From: Pseudomonas sp. CROZ-RG-20F-R04-15
Lineage (GTDB): Bacteria > Pseudomonadota > Gammaproteobacteria > Pseudomonadales > Pseudomonadaceae
NCBI RefSeq assembly: GCF_022662375.1
Contig: NZ_JAKNQL010000014.1
Location: 62,001 to 126,000, forward strand
Direction of reading: 5' to 3'
DNA length: 64,000 nt
Part shown: one piece after another, positions 59,662 through 64,000 of the stretch
Layout: each line of letters opens with the position of its first letter
How positions within the stretch are numbered: the stretch's first letter is position 1
Translations under genes and position numbers: made by a program
The notes under the pieces: model-generated
Seen by the model: only the letters and a program-made list of their open reading frames with translations
Told to the model about the DNA's origin: nothing
The model's database searches: none

Positions 59662-61362
59662 ATGAAGATTTCCAGACAAGCCTACGCCGACATGTTCGGC
59701 CCCACCGTCGGCGACAAGGTGCGCCTGGCCGACACCGAGCTGTGGATCGAAGTCGAAAAAGACTTCACCACCTACGGCGAAGAAGTGAAGTTTGGTGGCG
59801 GCAAAGTCATCCGCGATGGTCAGGGCCAAAGTCAGTTACTGGCCGCCGAAGTGGTCGACACCCTGATCACTAACGCGCTGATCATCGACCACTGGGGCAT
59901 CGTCAAAGCCGACGTCGGTCTCAAGGACGGCCGCATCGCCGCGATCGGCAAGGCCGGCAACCCCGACGTGCAACCCAACGTCGACATCGCCATCGGCGCG
60001 AGTACCGAAGTGATCGCCGGTGAAGGCATGATCCTCACCGCCGGCGGCATCGATACGCACATCCACTTCATCTGCCCGCAGCAGATCGAAGAAGCGTTGA
60101 TGAGCGGTGTCACCACCATGATCGGCGGCGGCACCGGCCCGGCCACCGGCACCAACGCCACCACCTGCACCTCTGGTCCTTGGCACCTGGCACGCATGCT
60201 TCAGGCCGCCGATGCGTTCCCGATGAACATCGGCCTCACTGGCAAAGGCAACGCCAGCCTGCCGGAGCCGCTGATCGAGCAGGTCAAGGCTGGCGCCATC
60301 GGCCTCAAGCTGCACGAAGACTGGGGCACCACGCCGGCGAGCATCGACAACTGCCTGAGCGTTGCCGATCAGTTCGACGTGCAGGTGGCAATCCACACTG
60401 ACACCCTCAACGAGTCCGGTTTCGTCGAAACCACCCTCGGCGCGTTCAAGGGCCGCACTATCCACACCTATCACACCGAAGGTGCCGGTGGCGGTCATGC
60501 GCCGGACATCATCAAGGCCTGCGGCTTTCCTAACGTGCTGCCGAGTTCGACCAATCCGACCCGGCCGTTCACCCGCAACACCATCGACGAACACCTCGAC
60601 ATGCTGATGGTCTGCCATCACCTCGACCCGAGTATCGCCGAAGACGTTGCGTTCGCCGAAAGCCGCATCCGCCGCGAAACGATTGCCGCCGAAGACATCC
60701 TTCATGACCTCGGCGCGTTCTCGATGATCAGCTCCGACAGCCAGGCCATGGGCCGCGTCGGCGAAGTCATCACGCGCACCTGGCAGACCGCCGACAAGAT
60801 GAAAAAGCAGCGCGGCCCGCTGCCGCAGGATGGCGCAGGCAACGACAACTTCCGCGCCAAACGCTACATCGCCAAATACACGATCAACCCGGCAATCACC
60901 CATGGCATCAGCCATGAAGTCGGCTCGATCGAAGTCGGCAAGTGGGCGGATCTGGTGCTGTGGCGCCCGGCGTTTTTCGGCGTGAAACCGACGCTGATCC
61001 TCAAGGGCGGCGCGATTGCCGCGAGCCTGATGGGCGACGCCAACGCCTCGATTCCGACACCGCAACCGGTGCACTACCGCCCGATGTTCGCCAGTTACGG
61101 CGGCTCGTTGCATGCGACCAGCCTGACCTTTATCAGCCAGGCGGCGCAGGAAGCCGGATTACCTGAAGCGCTAGGACTGAAGAAGAAAATCGCCGTGGTG
61201 AAGGGTTGCCGTGACGTACAGAAAACCGACCTGATCCACAACGATTACTTGCCGGACATCGATGTCGATCCGCAAACCTATCAGGTCAAAGCGGACGGTG
61301 TGTTGCTGTGGTGTGAACCGGCGGAAACGTTGCCGATGGCGCAGCGCTATTTCCTGTTCTGA
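59662..61362 (+). CDS. ureC: urease subunit alpha (catalytic)
   Basis: 566 residues from MKISRQAYADMFGPTVGDKV with AAGGA before it. It carries the dinickel site: HIHF (THIHFICPQQ), carbamylated Lys in GLKLHEDWG, His residues in AIHTDTLNESG and HTEGAGGGHAPD, and the flap MVCHHLDPSIAEDVAFAESRIR with the catalytic His. Hydrolyses urea to ammonia and carbamate. All motifs are intact. Confidence 0.97.
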   Translation: MKISRQAYADMFGPTVGDKVRLADTELWIEVEKDFTTYGEEVKFGGGKVIRDGQGQSQLLAAEVVDTLITNALIIDHWGIVKADVGLKDGRIAAIGKAGNPDVQPNVDIAIGASTEVIAGEGMILTAGGIDTHIHFICPQQIEEALMSGVTTMIGGGTGPATGTNATTCTSGPWHLARMLQAADAFPMNIGLTGKGNASLPEPLIEQVKAGAIGLKLHEDWGTTPASIDNCLSVADQFDVQVAIHTDTLNESGFVETTLGAFKGRTIHTYHTEGAGGGHAPDIIKACGFPNVLPSSTNPTRPFTRNTIDEHLDMLMVCHHLDPSIAEDVAFAESRIRRETIAAEDILHDLGAFSMISSDSQAMGRVGEVITRTWQTADKMKKQRGPLPQDGAGNDNFRAKRYIAKYTINPAITHGISHEVGSIEVGKWADLVLWRPAFFGVKPTLILKGGAIAASLMGDANASIPTPQPVHYRPMFASYGGSLHATSLTFISQAAQEAGLPEALGLKKKIAVVKGCRDVQKTDLIHNDYLPDIDVDPQTYQVKADGVLLWCEPAETLPMAQRYFLF

Positions 61363-61375
61363 CAAGCGTCGTCGT

Positions 61376-61405
61376 CTGAATACGGACGTTGAAATCCGTA
61401 TTCAG
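61376..61405. terminator. hairpin between ureC and the SET-domain gene
   Basis: CTGAATACGGA (61376-61386) and TCCGTATTCAG (61395-61405) form an 11-bp perfect stem with an 8-base loop, 13 bases after ureC. There is no T-run, but the position between convergent genes suits a terminator. Confidence 0.55.
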
Positions 61406-61422
61406 CAGCGATGCCAGATCAA

Positions 61423-62829
61423 TCAGGGAAATGCCCACGACATCTGTTGTTCGGTGTAGTTGTAATCCAGACGCAGCTCAGTGCCTGCCGGGATGTCTTG
61501 CGAAGCGAACACGGCGTTAAGGATGAAGTCCTTGGTCACCAATTGCTTGCCGACCCACTGTTGCGCCTCGATGTCGAAAGGCACCGTTTCAACGTTATAG
61601 CCACCGCGTGCCTGGCGAACGGGCTTGCCTGCAGCGTCGTACTCAAAGTTGGAATTGATTCTGGAAATGATGTTGTCACCCAATATCGCCAAAGGGTCGG
61701 GCAGCATTTGCCCCGGACCATACTGCAAGCGCACCCCGGCCAGCATGCTGAACGTCTGTTCATATGGCTGTACGAAGCGTGCCGGGGTAATGGCGCCCCC
61801 GTAGACACCGATCACCTCGCCTTTGGCCAAGCGCCGGTTGGCCACCACCATGGACTGCCCGATCAACGCTTTTTCACCGGGGACTTTTACATCGGCTTCG
61901 GTGAACAGTCGCCATTGCAGTTTCTCTTCATAGAGCATCGCGACATCTTCATAACCTTCGTATTTGATGTAGGGCTTGATCTGCTCGGAGGTAAACAGGT
62001 CACCGTTTTCAAAACGTACCTTGGTCTGCAACTTTCGAATGCGGATCGGCCGGCCGGCGGTGTCGCGGAGCGGGTACTTGCCATTGTTGGCGCGGTTGTA
62101 GGTGCCCAGCTGATTACCGAGAAACGAATAGCGCGTTTCACTGCGCATCAGATTCAGCTCTTGCGCCGTGTACGGCTTGATCGGCATGGACTCGGAGGCC
62201 AGATAAAACTGCTCCGACGCACCGTCGTCATTGCGCGGCAACTCCTCCAGCGCCAACTCGAACTCATCGTCACTTCTGCGCGGAGAACGACGACTCTTGC
62301 GCGGCATCACAGCCTGCGGCGTGGAAGCGGAGAAATCCTGCAATGGAAACCAGTGATTGCTCGCAGGATCAAATGCAAGCGCCGGCCCTGACGGTTGCAG
62401 TTCGCTCGCCAGACGGGCCCTGTGCAGACCGGTTTGCGGATCGACGGCAAGCAATACCGTGCCGCCATCCTGAATATCGGCGTATTGCCGGCCCTTGAAA
62501 GTGCGAAAGCCCTCGGCATCGGCGGCGGGTAACGCGCTTGATGCGGGGATCAGGTATTGCTGCAGCCCAGGGGCTTCGGTAGTACTGACACCGGTGGAAA
62601 CCGACGTCGACTCGTGCACATGCACTCTCGTCGTCGCCGCAGCCACTGAAGTCTCAGGCGTGCCACCCGCCGTTTCAGGCGTAGTACCGGGCGTTTTGCG
62701 CAGAAAGGGGTCTGGGGCGAGATGCGCTGTCCCGGTTCCTGAAGAATCCGCATCAGCGGATGTACGCGGGCTCGCGGGCACATCGACGCGGCCCGTTACC
62801 GGTGTTGGCGGTTTGGGTTTGACTGGCAT
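61423..62829 (-). CDS. SET-domain protein, possible secreted effector
   Basis: 468 residues; AAGGAAA lies eight bases before the ATG. Residues 1-90 are low complexity and rich in Pro, Thr, Ser and Ala with no signal peptide. A basic patch MPRKSRRSPRRS lies at 175-186. Residues about 320-460 carry the SET pattern: VIGVYGG (339-345, the first SAM loop), GDNIISRINSNFEY (384-397, in the place of the NHS..PN knot) and NAVFASQDIPAGTELRLDYNY (438-458, the ELxxDYxY end). SET proteins methylate protein lysines with SAM. Bacterial SET proteins include injected factors acting on host histones. No post-SET Cys cluster is seen. Convergent with ureC; not part of the urease operon. Confidence 0.78.
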   Translation of the reverse strand: MPVKPKPPTPVTGRVDVPASPRTSADADSSGTGTAHLAPDPFLRKTPGTTPETAGGTPETSVAAATTRVHVHESTSVSTGVSTTEAPGLQQYLIPASSALPAADAEGFRTFKGRQYADIQDGGTVLLAVDPQTGLHRARLASELQPSGPALAFDPASNHWFPLQDFSASTPQAVMPRKSRRSPRRSDDEFELALEELPRNDDGASEQFYLASESMPIKPYTAQELNLMRSETRYSFLGNQLGTYNRANNGKYPLRDTAGRPIRIRKLQTKVRFENGDLFTSEQIKPYIKYEGYEDVAMLYEEKLQWRLFTEADVKVPGEKALIGQSMVVANRRLAKGEVIGVYGGAITPARFVQPYEQTFSMLAGVRLQYGPGQMLPDPLAILGDNIISRINSNFEYDAAGKPVRQARGGYNVETVPFDIEAQQWVGKQLVTKDFILNAVFASQDIPAGTELRLDYNYTEQQMSWAFP

Positions 62830-63034
62830 TTTTACGTTTCCTTGTGAGCGTTACGCGGCGTCCGCCGGCATGGCTGGCGCTGCGGCGACCGGCGTCCATT
62901 GCCGATCCTTGCTCGAAACTATCAGAGAGATTCGCCGGTTAAAACCGGGGAAACACCTGCAAAAACATTAACCTTGCGCAAGCGGCTTCGCTTCATGAGC
63001 AAGGTCGATCGGGCCAGGCAAAACCGGCGGAAAA

Positions 63035-63340
63035 CTACTCGACCACCAGGCGCCCCAGACGCTGGCGCAACATGCGGTTTTCAGCGCGCAATTCACGCAC
63101 CTCTTCCAGCAGGTCCAGCGCCAGGGCGACGCCTTCCCACTCAAGCTCCAGATCGCGCCGCAGCTTGGCGGCGCGTTTGGCCAAAGCCAATTCGTAATCG
63201 GTGAAACGCCATTCCCGGGGCTGCGCGCCCTGAGGTTCGAGGATGCCGTGCTCGACGATTTCGATCACGTAGACGTCCGACAGATCGGCCGCCTCACAGA
63301 ATTCTGCCAGGTCCAGTTGAACGATCAGGGGGCTGCTCAT
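63035..63340 (-). CDS. cbpM: CbpA modulator CbpM
   Basis: 101 residues. CbpM binds the J-domain of CbpA and inhibits it. A MerR-like helical domain (LAEFCEAADLSDVYVIEIVEHGILEP...WRFTDYELALAKRAAKLRRDLEL) is followed by a coiled coil (LLEEVRELRAENRMLRQRLGRL). It follows cbpA by 23 bases on the same strand, the usual cbpA-cbpM pair. Confidence 0.93.
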   Translation of the reverse strand: MSSPLIVQLDLAEFCEAADLSDVYVIEIVEHGILEPQGAQPREWRFTDYELALAKRAAKLRRDLELEWEGVALALDLLEEVRELRAENRMLRQRLGRLVVE

Positions 63341-63363
63341 GATGGGCTACTCCGTCGTCGAAT

Positions 63364-64000
63364 TTAGAAGTTCTCTCGCGGATTGAAGGCGGCTTTCTTC
63401 GCCAGTTCCTGCCACAGCGCCTTGACCTCGTCGTCGGCCGCTTTCGGCATCACCGCTTTGAGTTGCACAAACAGATAACCGCGCTCGCCGGCCTTGTTTT
63501 TCAAGCCATGACCTTTGGCGCGCATGCGCTGACCGTTCTGACTGCCGGCCGGCACCTTCAAGTTGATCTTGCCGGTCAGCGTCGGCACCGCCACCTCGGC
63601 ACCCAGCGCCAGTTCCCACGGCGCCAGCGGCAAGGTGATGATGAGGTTTTCGCCTTCTACATCGAATTTCGGGTGCGGCGCAAAACGAATGGTCAGGTAC
63701 AGGTCGCCGTTGGCCCCGCCACCGACGCCCGGTGCGCCCTGGCCTTTGAGGCGGATGCGCTCGCCGTCGGTCACGCCCGCCGGGATCTTCACGTTCAGGC
63801 TCTTGCTGGTATTGCTGACGTGCTGGCCGTTGGCGTTGTATTGCGGCACCTGGAAGGTGACTTTCTTCGACTCGTTCGACAGCGTCTCCTCGAGGAAGAT
63901 CGGCAGTTCCATTTCCACGTCTTGCCCTCGGCGCCCAGCACTGCGTTGTTGCCGGCCTTCGCCGCCACCGAAACCGGGGCCGCGATTGCCGAAGATCGAA
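63364..64000 (-). CDS. cbpA: curved DNA-binding protein CbpA, C-terminal part (cut by window end)
   Basis: The frame runs open from the window edge to 63364 (212 codons). It begins in the Gly-rich linker (SIFGNRGPGFGGGEGRQQR), then shows the DnaJ C-terminal domains: GQDVEMELPIFLEETL, LNVKIPAGVTDGERIRLKGQG, GDLYLTIRFAPHPKFDVEG, LTGKINLKVPAGSQNGQRMRAKG. CbpA lacks the zinc fingers of DnaJ, and none appear here. The N-terminal J-domain lies outside the window. An internal GTG at 63918 is not the start. Confidence 0.93.
   Translation of the reverse strand, partial: SIFGNRGPGFGGGEGRQQRSAGRRGQDVEMELPIFLEETLSNESKKVTFQVPQYNANGQHVSNTSKSLNVKIPAGVTDGERIRLKGQGAPGVGGGANGDLYLTIRFAPHPKFDVEGENLIITLPLAPWELALGAEVAVPTLTGKINLKVPAGSQNGQRMRAKGHGLKNKAGERGYLFVQLKAVMPKAADDEVKALWQELAKKAAFNPRENF

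Overview
The window looks like a chromosomal segment of a Pseudomonas of the P. fluorescens group. It is GC-rich. Its gene order speA / SUI1-like / Nudix / DUF2333 / gcbA / ctpL / aroQ / accBC / prmA / DUF3426 / dusB-fis / purH / purD / retS / marC, and later urtABCDE / ureD / ureA / ureB / ureC, follows from memory the P. aeruginosa PA4839-PA4868 neighbourhood. Many intergenic gaps carry Pseudomonas REP-like inverted doublets. Species is inferred, not proven. No rRNA, tRNA, CRISPR or transposase gene was seen.

Layout. 1-2.7 kb (minus): the N-terminal end of a TadG-like Flp pilus protein, then two DUF4136 lipoproteins, cmoM and a MazG-like pyrophosphohydrolase. 3-4.9 kb (plus): a small membrane protein and a DinF-like MATE exporter. 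4.9-7.9 kb (minus): a small orphan type VI secretion island with a spike-less VgrG, a DUF4123 adaptor and a lipoprotein esterase. 8.1-29.7 kb: the conserved housekeeping and signalling core, covering polyamine and fatty-acid precursor synthesis, shikimate and purine synthesis, tRNA and ribosome modification, the diguanylate cyclase GcbA, the chemoreceptor CtpL, Fis and the hybrid kinase RetS.

29.8-37.0 kb (minus): one 2386-residue gene for a large clostridial-toxin / lymphostatin-type toxin. It has an N-terminal GT44 glucosyltransferase-like domain with a DXD motif, a papain-like Cys-His-Asp candidate site, a hydrophobic pore-forming/translocation segment and a long C-terminal region. It is the most striking object in the window. 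37.3-44.8 kb: two divergent cobalamin operons of the oxygen-dependent pathway (cobG-cobH-cobI-cobJ and cobL-cbiD-cobK). 45.1-50.6 kb: a diverged antidote-like protein and a copper cluster (DUF2946, PCu(A)C chaperone, DUF2946, OprC-like TonB receptor, PepSY membrane protein).

50.7-61.4 kb (plus): urea uptake and hydrolysis (urtABCDE, ureD, ureA, two GNAT acetyltransferases, ureB, ureC). A good sigma-54 promoter with NtrC-like half-sites precedes urtA. The locus is interrupted by four repeat doublets of two families. 61.4-62.8 kb (minus): a SET-domain protein with a low-complexity N-terminus and a basic patch, a possible secreted effector. 63.0-64 kb (minus): cbpM and the C-terminal part of cbpA, cut by the window end.

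Two repeat families run through the window: eight REPIN-like doublets whose arms contain GTGGGAGCGAGC, and four doublets whose arms resemble CCCTCACCCTAACCCTCTCC.
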